Origin: Polytrichum commune
Taxonomy: Eukaryota; Streptophyta; Polytrichopsida; Polytrichales; Polytrichaceae
DNA length: 60,000 bases
NCBI GenBank assembly: GCA_950295325.1
Contig: OX485806.1
Span: forward strand, 31,808,001 to 31,868,000
Direction of reading: 5' to 3'
Both the position numbers and the translations under genes were made by a program. The notes beneath the pieces are model-generated. The model did not search any database and was not told the origin of the DNA. It worked only from the letters and a program-made list of their open reading frames with translations. Below are positions 23,910 to 35,689 of the stretch, in pieces; position 1 is the stretch's first letter, and the number at the start of each line of letters is the position of its first letter.

Positions 23910-25560
23910 TATGGATGCCTTGACCTTATGGGCCTACATCCACTTTCACTCATACCTACGTAACCAAGGTTTATGCAACTTGTACAAGCACATTCACTTG
24001 CCGAAAATACATAATAGCACCTGGCTTATAAAATCATGGTGTTATTGTTACTATTTCCAAACAGAAGTGCCAAAGGAAGTTGAGTATATGTGTGTGTATA
24101 TATATAGTTTCATAAATAAGAATATGCTAAATTGATATTCATATGAAAAAACTAAGATTTGGTGGATTCATAAAAAGAATTGGTTATGTGATTCATTGTG
24201 CCAATCCACTAAAACTACTAAATTTATAGAATTTATTATTGGATTGATGAAGTGTAGCTGCATTTTTCAAGATCACATCATGCACGTTCTAGCTCTACAA
24301 AGTTCTTCTTTGCTTCTTTTCAGTGGAAATTGTTGTTGGGTTCATGGATATTGTTGGTTGCATCCATTGCATTGATCATTTTAGGTTGATTTCATGGTTG
24401 GGAGGGCTTTGCTAATTGATTGTGAGCATGTTGAGATTTTGTAGGCGAGATGGATTCATCGCTCTTGAATGTGGTTGAGCTCCTCTCCCGCATCGGTCCA
24501 CTTTGGGGCAAGAATATGTGGCTAAAGGCTCCACAAACTTACAAGTGTGAGCCTACATAATGGCCGGGGATGGTTGTCATTAGTGAGCCACTAAGTTGGG
24601 CATCTACCCTAGGCCTACATGTGAGGGCTCGTATCGCAAATGATGCATTGGGCCACCTCAAATGGTCGGTTATATTTTGAACACCAATTGGGGATTTTCC
24701 CTAAGGGCTCATGTGCCAACATATTGGCGAGTAAGCTTCTTGAGCATAACAAATTGCTATGGCTAAAATGGGAAGTTGCATGAGCTCAAAACTTCATGAC
24801 ATCAATCACAAGGGTTGTGGCCTAAAGCAAGGCATGCAATGGAAAACCAACATTGAGCTCTATCCAACCACATCATTGGGACCAACTTAGATGCCACGTT
24901 ATGGGTTGCATACCCTTCCATAAATTCAGTTGGCAACCCATTTGGGTTGCGCAAATGCTTAAGGGTTAAAGTGAAGTGGGACGATCTTAGCCTTTTCTAC
25001 CAATGAGAAATTTTAGATTCCAACTGGCACGTGCCCTCAAGCTCTAGTATAAACTAACAATAATGATTGTATATTTGGTATACTAATAGGATCTTTTAAA
25101 GGAGGGTCAACTAGTGGAAGTAGAATACCTAAACATGAGGTCAAAAACTAGGGTTTTGGATTGAGATTTAAAAGTAGACCAATGTTATTCTAACAACCCC
25201 ATAATGTGGATGCCTATATTTGTGTGGTTAGGTATGGATCTGAGAATGTATATCAATCATATGTAACATTATCTTGTGTTTGAAAGACATTAGACTACAT
25301 GTTCAAAATATGTTGATGATTCTAGACTCCTTAGCCTCCAACATATTCGAAGATCCTATGTATTCAACTAAGAAATCAACAAACATACAATTCTAAAAAC
25401 CATGGCTAAATCACGGACGATCCGATTTTTGCTGATGCTTCATCATAGATTTGCTAATGCAATACACGTATTGTTGTGTAAATCTAATCAGTAGAAGTTG
25501 GAGAACATGAAAAACGAAACGAATAACACCCACATACCTTAATCATGGACATGAGAAGTA
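23910..25560. other. Gene-free stretch upstream of the deaminase gene
   Basis: Short unrelated frames only. 24975-25055 is a MITE-end fragment, and 25270-25310 carries the family D core motif on the reverse strand. Confidence 0.4.
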
Positions 25561-25575
25561 TGAAGTTCTTGAATG

Positions 25576-25591
25576 TAGGGTTTAGGGTTTA
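25576..25591. promoter_or_regulatory. Double telo-box (AAACCCTA) upstream of the deaminase gene
   Basis: TAGGGTTTAGGGTTT, two overlapping telo-boxes in reverse orientation, lies about 175 bp before the start codon. In plants this motif is common in promoters and leaders of translation-related genes, which fits a tRNA-modifying enzyme. No TATA box is obvious. Confidence 0.45.
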
Positions 25592-25762
25592 AGAGGTTTT
25601 GTCCTCGCTCATCATCGACGCCAATTGCAAATTCCACCAACTTCGCCACGGCTTATTATGGATTCTCGATCAGAAACAATGCCACACCACAGAGCCCGGA
25701 ACCACAAAAATTGTAGCAAAGGAGAACACACAGTGCGTGCGTAAGAAACAAATTTTGTGGCG

Positions 25763-28700
25763 ATGGCGATGGCAAGAGGTAGAGCCGGAGATGGAGATAG
25801 AGATGGAGATGGAGAGGGAATTGCAGGGAAGACGTGGGGACAGAGGGTGGCGGAGCTCGTGGAGGCCAAGTACGAGAAGCTTCCGAAGCAGGGGAAGCCG
25901 CAGGGGCGCGAGAGAACGGTCTTAGCCGGCTTTCTTCTCTCCGCTGGGGAGGAATTGCGCTTGGTGTCGCTCGGAACGGGGACCAAGTGCATAGGACGCT
26001 CGCGGATGAGCGCTAATGGCGACATTGTCAATGACGCCCACGCTGAAGTTATTGCAAGGAGGGCTCTCCTCAGGTATAGCCAGAATTGGCGCAGAATCGG
26101 CGCATTCTGTTAATTATTGGTGTCATCGACATTTCCAGGAATCTCAGCTCTGATGAATCTTTGAATCCGAGCTTTGTATCGAACCATTTTTCTTCTTCTG
26201 GCAATTCGTGGGAGCAATGACTGAATGGTTCTGCGAGCAATCGCAATTGTGGCATTTTCGTTAGTTATTGGTGTCGCCAGATTTTCCAGGAATCTAAGCC
26301 CTGATGAATATCCGAAATCGAGCTCCACCCACATTGTATTGACCGAATTTTTCTGAAATTCGTGCAGCAATGTCGGAATGCTTTTGCGAGCAATCACAAT
26401 CGTGGTTTTCAGAATTGGCGCATTTTCGTTAGTTATTGGTGTCATCAACATTTCCAGGAATCGAAGCCCTGAATCTCTGAATTGGAGCTTCAACTTATTG
26501 TAGCGAACGATTTTTTCTGCAATTTGTGCGAGCAATCACAATTGTGCTCAGAATTGGCACATTTTCGTTAGTTGTTGGTGTCTTCAACTTTTCCAGGAAT
26601 CTAAGCCCTGTATTCGAATCTCTGAATTCGAGCTTCACCACACAGTATTGAACGAATTTTTCTGGAATTCGTGTGAGCAAGGGTGGAATGCTTCTGCGAA
26701 CAATCACAATTGTGGTCAAATCAATTGCAATGTCCAGACGATAACCTTTGTAAGTGATGGAGTAGAGGACATAATTCGTCTTCAGTGTTGCTTTGGCTCA
26801 AGTCCATACCTATGTATTGCAGGTATCTAGGTTCAATCGGGTATGAATAAAATTATGTGTCCGGGTATACTATACCCGACCTGGACCAATGTTGATAACT
26901 TGATGTATGCGCATCGACCATTGCAAAATTCCACGGTATCACCTATAAAACCTTGGACATTTCATGAACATTTATAATGCCATGACCCGCCGGGTATCAA
27001 ATTCTTTGAATAAAACTACCCACCACTATGAGAAAAACGGTATCTGCCCAATACTTGTCCAGAGAGTATCATTTTCATGAGTCCTGAAACTGGGATGAGA
27101 TATTCCTCTCTTTCTTTAACCAAGACTTCTGTGATGTTTTGAGCAGATATTTTTATGCAGAGATTGAATATCTTTGTGGCATCGATGTCCCACAAAAACC
27201 CTCCAGGGGCCCACAACCTTCCTCGCCCATTTTTGAATGGACGTGTGATACCAGGGACGAGTTTCGGCGGTGTAGGCTTCGGCCGGGTTTGAAATTTCAT
27301 CTCTACGTCAGTCAGCCACCATGTGAGCATCTCTGGTGAAGTTATTTTGTAACCATATTCTAGAAGACATATGATCTTCAATACATACTGCATGAGTTGC
27401 CAACTGAAGATAGATGTGGTTTTAATCCAACAACATTAAACAAGCACTTGCAGATGTAGTGTTTTCATGACTCTTGGGTCAACAATGACATGCTTCAAGT
27501 GTGATACGTGATCATGAACTGTCAATGATGGCATACTCATTGTTGCAACGTAATGAAGGAGACAGTTGTATGCCTTAAATTAGATTTTTTAGATTTTTAA
27601 AATTTCTTTGAATTTTTTCTGTATGTGCTCCAAACCTGCTGACTTGGAATGAAAGATACATTATGTGAATGCCTGCAGGTGGAGATGCATGCATTGTCTC
27701 TGAACCACTGGCAACTTCCCCTGGAGACTTGGTGCAAGTGGAGGACTGCTCTGTAGGCTCCAGCACGACTCCACAAATTGAGAGGAAGCATAAAATGCAT
27801 CAAGGTAGACCTATGTGAAAATTTTAGCAACATGTCAGAAATGTGTGAGACCATCCCACTTCACTTTACACTAAAGCTTGAGGGCCTAAGGCATCAAGGA
27901 AGTTTGAATGGATGAAAAACCTACATGGAGTCCTACATGGCATGCAATGGATAATGTTTCATGGTCTACCGGAATTTGTGTCAAGCACACCTCAAAGAGG
28001 TGGGTCTAACACAAAACTGAGAGGGCATGACACTTCAAAATCTCAGAACCCTTGATTTATCGGAACTTATTGTATAGAAGGGTCCACATGATAGCACGGT
28101 AATGAATTAGCATGCGGTTGAGAACCCAGTCGGGTATGTCTTTTACCCTGCACTTGAAGGCTGGTGACCACACAAATGGCCTGCAGATGAGTGTCAAGGA
28201 CCATCACAATTTCAAATTCATGGCCCTTGGCCGTAGTGCAAAGTGGGCCCTTAGAGTTTTCTGTTTCTCACTTCTAATACTTTTCAACCTTGCCAGTACT
28301 TATGCCTATTGGCTTACCTAAGGACCACATTGAAATGTCTGATTATTGTGGTCGACAGTAATTTCAATAAACCCACACTAATTCTCAGCTAGGTGGTGTC
28401 ACGAAGAACATGCACCTTTCACACATGATTTGAAGAAGAGATTCTGTGGGATTCTCTTTTGTGTTCCCACCTGCATGTGAGATGCACTATTTTCCAAACA
28501 ACAAGAATAGAGATTTCAGTACAATGTAGATTGTGCAGGCCTAAAACTTCATTATAGGTGTATACTAAATGCCTCCAGGGCATTTCAGTGGTCAAGAATT
28601 ACAAATATCATCTGTGAAATTGAAAGCTATGATCTTTGATCTCTGTAGATTGCAACTACAATGGCTTTGAGACTTTCTTTGAAGGTGTTTATATCAAAAC

Positions 28701-31700
28701 TGAAAATGTTGCTTTCGTAGTGATGACGAAACAGACAGGTGCCAAGCTTGCTCGAATTGATGTTAGTGTCGTTGGTGAAGAAGCCCAAATTGCAGAGCGG
28801 CAGGCAAAGCTGTTGACATGGAGTAATATTGGTGGTATTGTCAACCTTATCTCATTGCATGCAATTTGTCTTGTCAATGTATGGAAGGATGAAAAGATAT
28901 TTTCATGGTCAATTTTGTGTCTCAAATTCATTGTATGTGTTTGTCTTCTTGCAACTAGATCAAGTACCCCGGGTGCCCCACTGTTGGAAGTCATTCTCAG
29001 AGTGGTGGGTATGGTTGCTGTAAAATTCAGATATGCAATCTGAAGCCTCTTTGTGCTGCAGACGGTTGGCTAATTTAGCTTTTCTGGATTTTGCAGCCAT
29101 TGTCAATGACAAGAATGGTGGTGATTCCGAATTGTGCATTGTGGAGCAGGTTGCACAAGAAAGCTTGGAAACACATAAATGTGGAGAAGCCGATGATATT
29201 ATGCAAGCAGCTGGGGTGGCAAGGAGAAAACCAGGTCGAGGGGATCCAACAATGTCCATGAGTTGCAGTGACAAGTTAGCTCGATGGAATGTTGTTGGTG
29301 TTCAAGGTCCAATTTTTGATTCTACACATCGCCTTATCATGAGTTGTGATGGTGAAAGTTACTGTCGCTTTAGTTCCTTCTGACCATGTCATTTAGAATT
29401 GCCACATAGAGATCATCAGTTTCTATTGTCTGTAAGAGCTAATGAAGGCATTCCCAACAAGTGGAAAAATCTACAAGAAAAAATCTAGAGGACAATCTCT
29501 CACTTTTGTTAGTGTTGCATTACGTGGGATGCGGACTACCTCTAAATAAGTGTCTTTATTTCCAACTTTCACTCGCTTCACCTAGTTTCACATGCCCAAG
29601 CTGAGGGCGAAATGTTGGAGCTGATGAAGATGAAGTCTGTGTTGGGTGTTTTTGTTTGCCTTTCACTTGTTTTAAGATTTTGGGATTTGGCAGGGGCTCT
29701 TCTATCGCACTTCCTTGCAACGCCAATCTACTTGTCAAGCGTTACTGTTGCAGGTGATCCAGCTGCCAACGAAGGATGCAGGTCAGTTGAGGGCTCAGCA
29801 GATCGGCCTGCAGCAGTTTGGACTGATTCCGAACAAGGATTTGGAGCACCAGGGTGGGCACAAGAATATCACCTACCACAAAGTCCATTAGCGCAGACCA
29901 GTAAAATAGCTATGAAGGCACTGACAAGGGCACTATATAGTCGGTTGATACCACTTGAAATGCAACTATTATCACCTTACAAGCTTCATATGGTGAGTAG
30001 AAAACCTCCTGTGTGCTGTTCACTGGGAGTGCATTGCAAGGCATGTATTTGCATCTGGCTTGCTTTGATGTCGCAGGGTTAAATTTGCGTTTTTCATTTT
30101 TCATTTTTCATTTTAATACTGGTATTATTGAATGCAGCCCCAATTTCTGGATTCTCCTGCCCCACCAGAAATTTTCAGGCGACCCGTGGATGGTTCTGCT
30201 CTGTTGGGTTGTGGGTAGGTCTAATCAACCTTCCACCCGTTACCTCAAACCCTGATCCGCTTCAATAGTGATAATTTATAGGTGCTTATTCAGTTAGATG
30301 TATCAACAAGTCTGGGTGGTGCAGCTGGTTATCACCTGGTCCCTCTGTAACAGAGGTCTCCGGTTCGAACCCGAGCTCGGATGGCTGCGCCTGTAGCTCA
30401 GTGGATAGAGCGTCTGTTTCCTAAGCAGAAAGTCGTAGGTTCGACCCCTACCTGGCGCGAAACACTTTTGCAACTTTTTAAATGTGAGAAGGTTATTTAT
30501 TGTACAAATATTTCTGACTTCACTGCATGACCCTAGTTGTTTGATCACAAATAAAAGAATCGCTCCACCAAATTTGTTGGTATTAAGATTTCTTGCTTTA
30601 GGTAGAAGTACACCTGTTGTCTTCTATCAGCACTGATATATCTGGACTACAGATGTATTTCTGGACCATATCAACATATATGCCTTTGACGTCATTAATG
30701 GAAGAGTCTCAAGTAGGAAGAGTGAAGTGTTGGTACTATGTAACTGTCAAACCTCAATACTTGGATGTCATCACCACGATTACTTCCTAGACCTGGGGAG
30801 ACTTGTTGACCATCCTCATTAATGTTTCTGCCATTCTGCTAAGCCATCTGACCTTAGAGATAGATCCATTTAATCTTCATGTTGTTTGAAATTTGTGTTT
30901 GCAGTTTAAACGAGAATGAGATGCCTTAAGGTTGACACATAACTGCCTATAGGTGAGGTTTGCTGTGTCTCTACATTCTTGAGCATATCTGAATGAACAC
31001 ATTTTTACTGGCAATACAGGTACTCAATCAGTTGGGATGCGATGGGCCAACATGAAGTTGTCCTTGGCACAATTGGACGCAAGCAAGGTGCTTCTGCGAA
31101 AGGGGCCCTCTCGCCTGCTACTCGGTCGTCTTTGTGCAAGTGAGCAAAATGTTTGTTTTCTGTGATTTGGTTTTGTATGCAAGTTGTTGAATAACTTCCT
31201 CTCATTGTCACTGTATCTAGCCTTCAATTTAATGCAATGCTGTTCCAAGTCCCACAGTTTGGATGATTACTGTCTGCAACCCAAATTTCAGAAATATATC
31301 TGTTTTCTTATATCAGCATTATATAAAGCCTTACTTTATGCAATGATGTTGAAGTCTAACACTTTGGATATTGCCATCTTCAACTTAAACTTCAGAAATA
31401 CATCTGCTGTCTTCTATTAGCACTGACAGATCTGTAATGTGTTGCAGAAGGGCATTCTATTCCCGATTTTTGTCCCTCTTGCAGCATTTTCCATCAACGC
31501 CAGGCATGACTGGGCTGTCTTACCTTCAGTGCAAGGTATGGTTCTTAACAGAACAAAATTGCTTCTTTGATTTGGACCAAGTACATTCTGGAACACTACA
31601 GTAAAGGTTTATCACCATTTTCACGCATGCCATGTGGTGTGTTTAGGGTTTAAGGCAAACATATTTCTAACAAGGGCTATGATCAAGAAGGATAGGTGTC

Positions 31701-31957
31701 TGGATCAATGTCCTGTTTTAGAGAGAACTTTATGCGTGCATTACCAGTTTCAATCATGCTTTATGTTAATTGAAGTTTTAAATGATCCAAAACATATTCA
31801 ACACCTTTGATTAACATTATGTTACATGGATTTTGGAATGCAGATTGCTTCTGCGGGGTACTGGAAGGCACGGCATATTCTTCTTACTGGTCCATCACCT
31901 CTGCAAGAATGGCTAAAAAAGCCCGAATGTCTACAACAGTTCATTTCTGAATTGTGA
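25763..31957 (+). CDS. TAD1: tRNA-specific adenosine deaminase, ADAT1/TAD1 family
   Basis: Zn-dependent deaminase that converts A37 to inosine in tRNA-Ala of eukaryotes (family knowledge). Exons by frame and GT-AG borders: 25763-26073, 27147-27322, 27679-27804, 29097-29306, 29694-29992, 30138-30214, 31020-31139, 31451-31535, 31844-31957; all phases agree and give 505 residues. A further exon at 28649-28822 keeps phase and would add 58 residues. Zinc and catalytic motifs: His93 and Glu95 in [10 protein letters not shown], Cys163 in SQPPCGDA, and Cys261 in [16 protein letters not shown] (319 with the extra exon). Also [15 protein letters not shown] and the C-terminal [10 protein letters not shown]. 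The start is the first ATG in a frame with a Gly/Asp-rich low-complexity N terminus. Intron 1 holds a tandem repeat, intron 3 a MITE, and intron 6 two tRNA loci. Confidence 0.87.
26080..26720. repeat. Four-unit tandem repeat in intron 1 of TAD1
   Basis: Units start near 26082, 26252, 26411 and 26550 and are about 140-170 bp long. Each has AGAATTGGCGCATTTTCGTT or a variant, then TTATTGGTGTC, a TTTCCAGGAATC block, a GAGCTTCA-like block, and GAGCAATCACAATTGTGG. The first unit starts a few bases after the exon 1 donor. Confidence 0.85.
27853..28254 (-). mobile_element. MITE family F, full-length copy inside a TAD1 intron
   Basis: Left end CCCACTTCACTTTACACTA; right end, on the other strand, GGGCCCACTTTGCACTACGG. 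These are degraded inverted repeats. The body matches 20427-20848 and 22622-22975 in reverse orientation. It lies between the third exon and the putative extra exon of TAD1. Confidence 0.7.
28649..28822 (+). other. Probable additional TAD1 exon (58 codons)
   Basis: An open stretch after a good acceptor (pyrimidine-rich, ending CTGTAG) and before a fair donor (GGA|GTAATA). It takes phase 1 from the third exon, as G|AT, and returns phase 1 to the exon at 29097. It encodes [20 protein letters not shown] and a charged stretch with [11 protein letters not shown]. The insert falls in the variable linker between the PCGDA and KPGRGD motifs. It may be constitutive, alternative or decayed. Confidence 0.5.
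30310..30383 (+). pseudogene. tRNA-Val-like relic
   Basis: It has tRNA promoter boxes: A box TGGTGCAGCTGG and B box GGTTCGAACCC. A 7-bp acceptor stem forms with three G-U pairs, and the D arm is intact. The first half (GTCTGGGTGGTG) is like plant tRNA-Val. The anticodon arm does not fold: the expected stem TGGTC/AACAG mismatches and the loop lacks U33. A 6-bp local hairpin with TAA loop replaces it. The T stem has one C-A mismatch. I judge it non-functional but possibly still transcribed by Pol III. Confidence 0.65.
30387..30459 (+). tRNA. tRNA-Arg (anticodon CCU)
   Basis: A 73-nt cloverleaf: acceptor GCGCCTG/CTGGCGC with one U-U mismatch, D arm GCTC/GAGC, anticodon stem TCTGT/GCAGA with loop TTCCTAA (anticodon CCU), variable loop AAGTC, T arm GTAGG/CCTAC, discriminator G. 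It reads AGG codons. There is no intron and no encoded CCA, as expected for a nuclear gene. A poly-T Pol III terminator follows within about 20 bp (CTTTT at 30464, then CTTTTT at 30473). It lies 3 bp after the Val-like relic, in intron 6 of TAD1, same strand. Confidence 0.95.
30595..31432. repeat. Repeated motif in TAD1 introns 6 and 7
   Basis: A block with AGAARTACAYCTGYTGTCTT followed by CTATYAGCACTGA and ATCTG occurs at about 30603-30646, 31289-31322 (diverged) and 31393-31436. These lie in two introns on either side of the 31020-31139 exon, which suggests duplication of intronic DNA. Confidence 0.55.
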
Positions 31958-31959
31958 CA

Positions 31960-34430
31960 AACACTCATCTGTAAGTATTAATCACTTCATCAGCCTAGAG
32001 CAACTTTTTGAGGTTGTTGGGCTGCAGGTTACCACAATCTCTTTGCTATTTATTGCATTAATTTCAAGGGTCAGTGATGGCAGTTGAATGGAATGAAGAG
32101 GCACAAATTACGCCATCATTTGCAGCAAATGCCGTGATTTTTGCTTAATCTTCAAGCAACTCGAGGGTCTTTGTTTTGTGCTCATTCGGATAATCAATGT
32201 CCTTTCAAGTGTGTGAAGACTTGGCTGAGAGACAAGCTGAATCCTAATCATTCTGTGTTTTATGTTTATGTACAGAGTCTTATACTTTGCTCAAGGATTA
32301 TATAGTGCTCTGCAGCCTTTCACAGCGTTTATGACAGGCTGCATAGGTTCAACATTCTATATCTTGAATTATGACCTCGAATGTTATCTTTTCGCTTTGT
32401 AGATTATAAGTATCAACCCCCTGAAGCGTAGAATTTTTTATCATTTTATTTGGAGTCCTAATAGCTTCTTCTGGTTTATGTGTATGTTGGATGGTTGCTA
32501 TTCTAGATTGTAAATCTCCATAATACAGTGTGTCCAAGATTCTCAAGCACTGAAAGCAGCCCTCGAACATGTCTCCAAGTAATAAGGCATTTGGAGGTGC
32601 AGGTTTTTCATTTGGCATATGTGCTTGCTGAGCACCTATGAAATTCTTTAGTAAATTCAGAACCGTGCATACAAAAATACTTATTTGTTGATTGTATGAA
32701 ATGCAGATGGGTCATTTCCTGAGAATCCAACTTGTATGTCAATGTGACCTTCTCTCGGGTGTTTCAACCTATCAATTTCCAATATGAAAGAAAATCGATG
32801 AAGTAGTAGAGACCCTTCCTTTAGGATTGGAGTTGGGAGTCGAACTGCGAGGTTGAATGTGTTTATCATGTATTTTGAGCTTCCAACTACACTGATTACG
32901 GTAGATAGTGGGGATTACACTATTTGGCTTATTTCCACACTAAAAAAGGCAAGGATAATACTGTGGGTGCAGGCTATTGACCAACCCACAATATTTCACA
33001 TCAGAGGCCACATTGCAGGTTACGGAGTCTTCCTAGTTGTTTGACAATAATGTGCATTTGAAAAAATTCCAACAAAGGGGAAGGAAGTGGGAATATTATG
33101 GTGGCATGACAAGTGAAACTAGGGTTGCACATTATTTTCATGTGTGATGGTGTATGTTGTGGGCCACCTTATTTTTCTACCTAAGGGTTGTCACATACAC
33201 ACATCTATCCACGGTAACCACCATAATAAATGTATTGCTCTGTTATGGTCATTTACTATTTCCAAATCCATAATTTCAGCGAAGCCTCTTGGCCTCATGA
33301 TGGATCACTATCTGGGGAGGTTTTTGGCAAACTTGGTCGAGATCTAAGTGTTTTCTCAAGTCCAACTGGTTACATGTTAATATCCTTCAGTTTTCCTTTT
33401 ATTAAACAAAGATATATTCTTTAGATTCCTCTAAAGTGATCGATGATTTGCCTAGATTCTTGAACTTGAACCGGCTATTTCTCACACGCAACTGGCTCAT
33501 CGGTAACTAGTGATCGAATTCCCCCATCCGGAAACATGAATTGTCTTTAAAATTGTACAAATCCTGCACATAGCTTCACCCGATTGCATTGCACCAAGAA
33601 ACTGCCGGACAAGTCCTAGATTCGAGCCTAATTCTCGCTCAATCTATCGGGTCTTCCATAGACACACGCGTCACTTGAAGTCTTCCATGGTTTGGTACTC
33701 TCAAATGGCAGGTAAAATTGGACATTGTCAAATGCAGTGCTCACCAACCTGACCAATCAGTTATCCTTTGCAAATCTTTTACCCAGAATCACTTTCTGAT
33801 GAAGCACACGTGCTTGAGATGATGTCACTACTGTACTGGGTTTTATTGTTTCAATGATGTATTTATCAGATGTGTGGTGGCGGCTGTGGTTTTTCTGAAA
33901 GTGGGTAGCAGAATCATTACTTATGAGGACGTCGTCCTCAATTAGATAACCTTTACTTGAGAGGTATAAGGCAAAGCTTGTAGTTGAGAACGGACACTAA
34001 AATAAACATGTGTTACAACAACCTTAGATTTAGTGCCTCAAATCATTCTAGGTTTAGGGTTTTGGAGAATCAATTGCAAGAGCCTTATGTTTAAAGAGAC
34101 TTAAAAGCATCTTCACCTTTGACCTCCTATAACTTCGACATCTCAACTCAGATTTTGACAATGGAGATGACACTCCTTGTGATTCGCAATCGTTGACCAA
34201 CGAAACGATTCCTTATTCAACCCAATAACCAAAACTGTTCATGGAGTTGGAATTGCCCACAATGGGGTCACATACCTTACATGCGAATAGCATGCATGCA
34301 ACCTTTATTGCAAAAGCTTTGATGTATTGCAAAAGCTTTGATGAATTGCAATCTCGTGCTCCTTTTTCTTGCTTGATTGTAAGAGAAAGGCGATTTTCAC
34401 TTTGTCCTATTTACAACTTTGGCATGTCGA
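31960..34430. other. Downstream of TAD1; gene-free stretch
   Basis: The TAD1 3' UTR follows the stop, and a GTAAGTATT at about 31972 could be the donor of a 3' UTR intron. From 32350 onward frames are short and I recognise nothing. 34225-34275 resembles the 'agtgcccacaatggggccacat' part of the 43-kb array. Confidence 0.4.
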
Positions 34431-34439
34431 CACGGGTTT

Positions 34440-34780
34440 TTGAAACTTGAATTGATGAGATAGTCTTTGGGATTACGCAATTGCTGACTGCATGAGACAA
34501 GTCCGGATCCGACCCAATGGCCAATATTATATGGGCAGTCTTCGATGTTCCTGCGATACTCCTGCGCTGTTGCACTTGTTTTATTGCAGCAGGAGTCACA
34601 TAATGGTGGAAACGTGCACAGCAGTAGTGTTTGGCAGAGGAGGTTGCTGTCCAGCCACAAGTTTTGGAAGTCGAATGTTAAGGTCACATGCAAGCCTGGG
34701 TGTCATTGACCTGTTATTGAGACTTGAACCCAGCTGTGCTTGGGTTGGTCCTCTCTCTGATAACTTATGCCACCGCACGT
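34440..34780 (-). mobile_element. Candidate tRNA-derived SINE
   Basis: On the minus strand an A-box-like TGGCATAAGTTATCAGAG (about 34773-34756) is followed about 42 nt later by a B-box-like GGTTCAAGTCTC. This is the spacing of a tRNA head. No second copy, tail or target duplication was found, so the downstream limit is only a guess. Confidence 0.35.
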
Positions 34781-34837
34781 TCGGGTCAGATAGGGCATGT
34801 GTTCTTTTGCACCTGGGTGACTTAGGGCTTGTTTACA

Positions 34838-35685
34838 CTACACCGTTTATGGTATTTGGTGTCACTACACTAAATCATGTGTTTAGTGTCATATGGTATT
34901 TTATGTCACTGTGGTAACTTTTCTAAGGACACTTGTTATGAATAAGTTTACAAGTAGTGGCATGGGTGATTGAAATTTGGATGGGAAACTACGTAGTAAG
35001 TGACAATAATTGCAACATTTTGAATCTTTAATGCCCAAATGTTTTTACAAGGAATGGGAAACGGTGCTAGGTTTACATTTAGCGTTGGTGACACTACATG
35101 GGTAGTTTACAATTAGTATTGAGCAAGACAAAAGGAACTGGCGACACTAAAGTCAATATGTAGTGTAGCGTAATACTATCACTTATCCTATTATGAGACC
35201 TATGCTAGGTTACATTAGTGGTCAACAACTTGACCATTAGTGGTAACCTCATGACACTTGGCGTAAGTATGCTCCAAAATATTACGAGGTCTATGCCTAG
35301 GTCACACAATGGTCAACAAGTTGATCACAATTGTAATTGGATGACACTTGGCTTTAATGCGCTCAATAATATTTTCCTCTTGCATACTAGAATGTAACCA
35401 CATAACACTTGTCAGTAGTATGCTCAATATTATCTCATGCATACCAAAACGTAAAACTTTCACCTCAAGCACTCCAATGTGCTATCCTAAATATCACACC
35501 GTAAATGGGTATGCACTTCAAAAAGTTACTAACGTTGAAAAATAATGGCATGTTGACAATCAACAGATGATACACTACGAGGCTTCTAGGCCTCTAGACC
35601 TCTAGGGATCTAGGCATTTGGGCATCTAGTTTAGACCATTCACCAATAGTGTACGTGACATTAAATAGCATAATTAGTGTAGTGA
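34838..35685. mobile_element. Non-autonomous TIR element, family C, copy 2
   Basis: Left end CACTACACCGTTTATGGTAT; right end, on the other strand, CACTACACTAATTATGCTAT. The inside aligns in order with 13034-13570 but is about 300 bp longer, with an extra left part that is also present at 41020-41130. Non-coding. Confidence 0.75.
35581..35636. repeat. CTAG-rich cluster
   Basis: Six CTAG tetramers within about 55 bp (GGCTTCTAGGCCTCTAGACC and so on). It lies near the right end of the TIR element and is absent from the 13-kb copy, which has only a CTACGCATCTAG remnant. Probably a local expansion. Confidence 0.7.
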
Positions 35686-35689
35686 CCAA

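Noticed and set aside
29307-29330. A simple read-through of the 29097 exon past the GTCCAA donor
   Set aside because: Read-through gives [15 protein letters not shown], which does not continue the family motif; splicing to 29694 restores GALLSHF.
29753-29760. A splice donor at GCAG|GTGATC inside the 29694 exon
   Set aside because: The frame stays open and on to [11 protein letters not shown], a conserved part of the family, so no intron is needed.
30310-30383. A functional tRNA-Val or tRNA-Tyr
   Set aside because: The anticodon arm cannot form a 7-nt loop with U33 while keeping normal spacing to the D and T arms.
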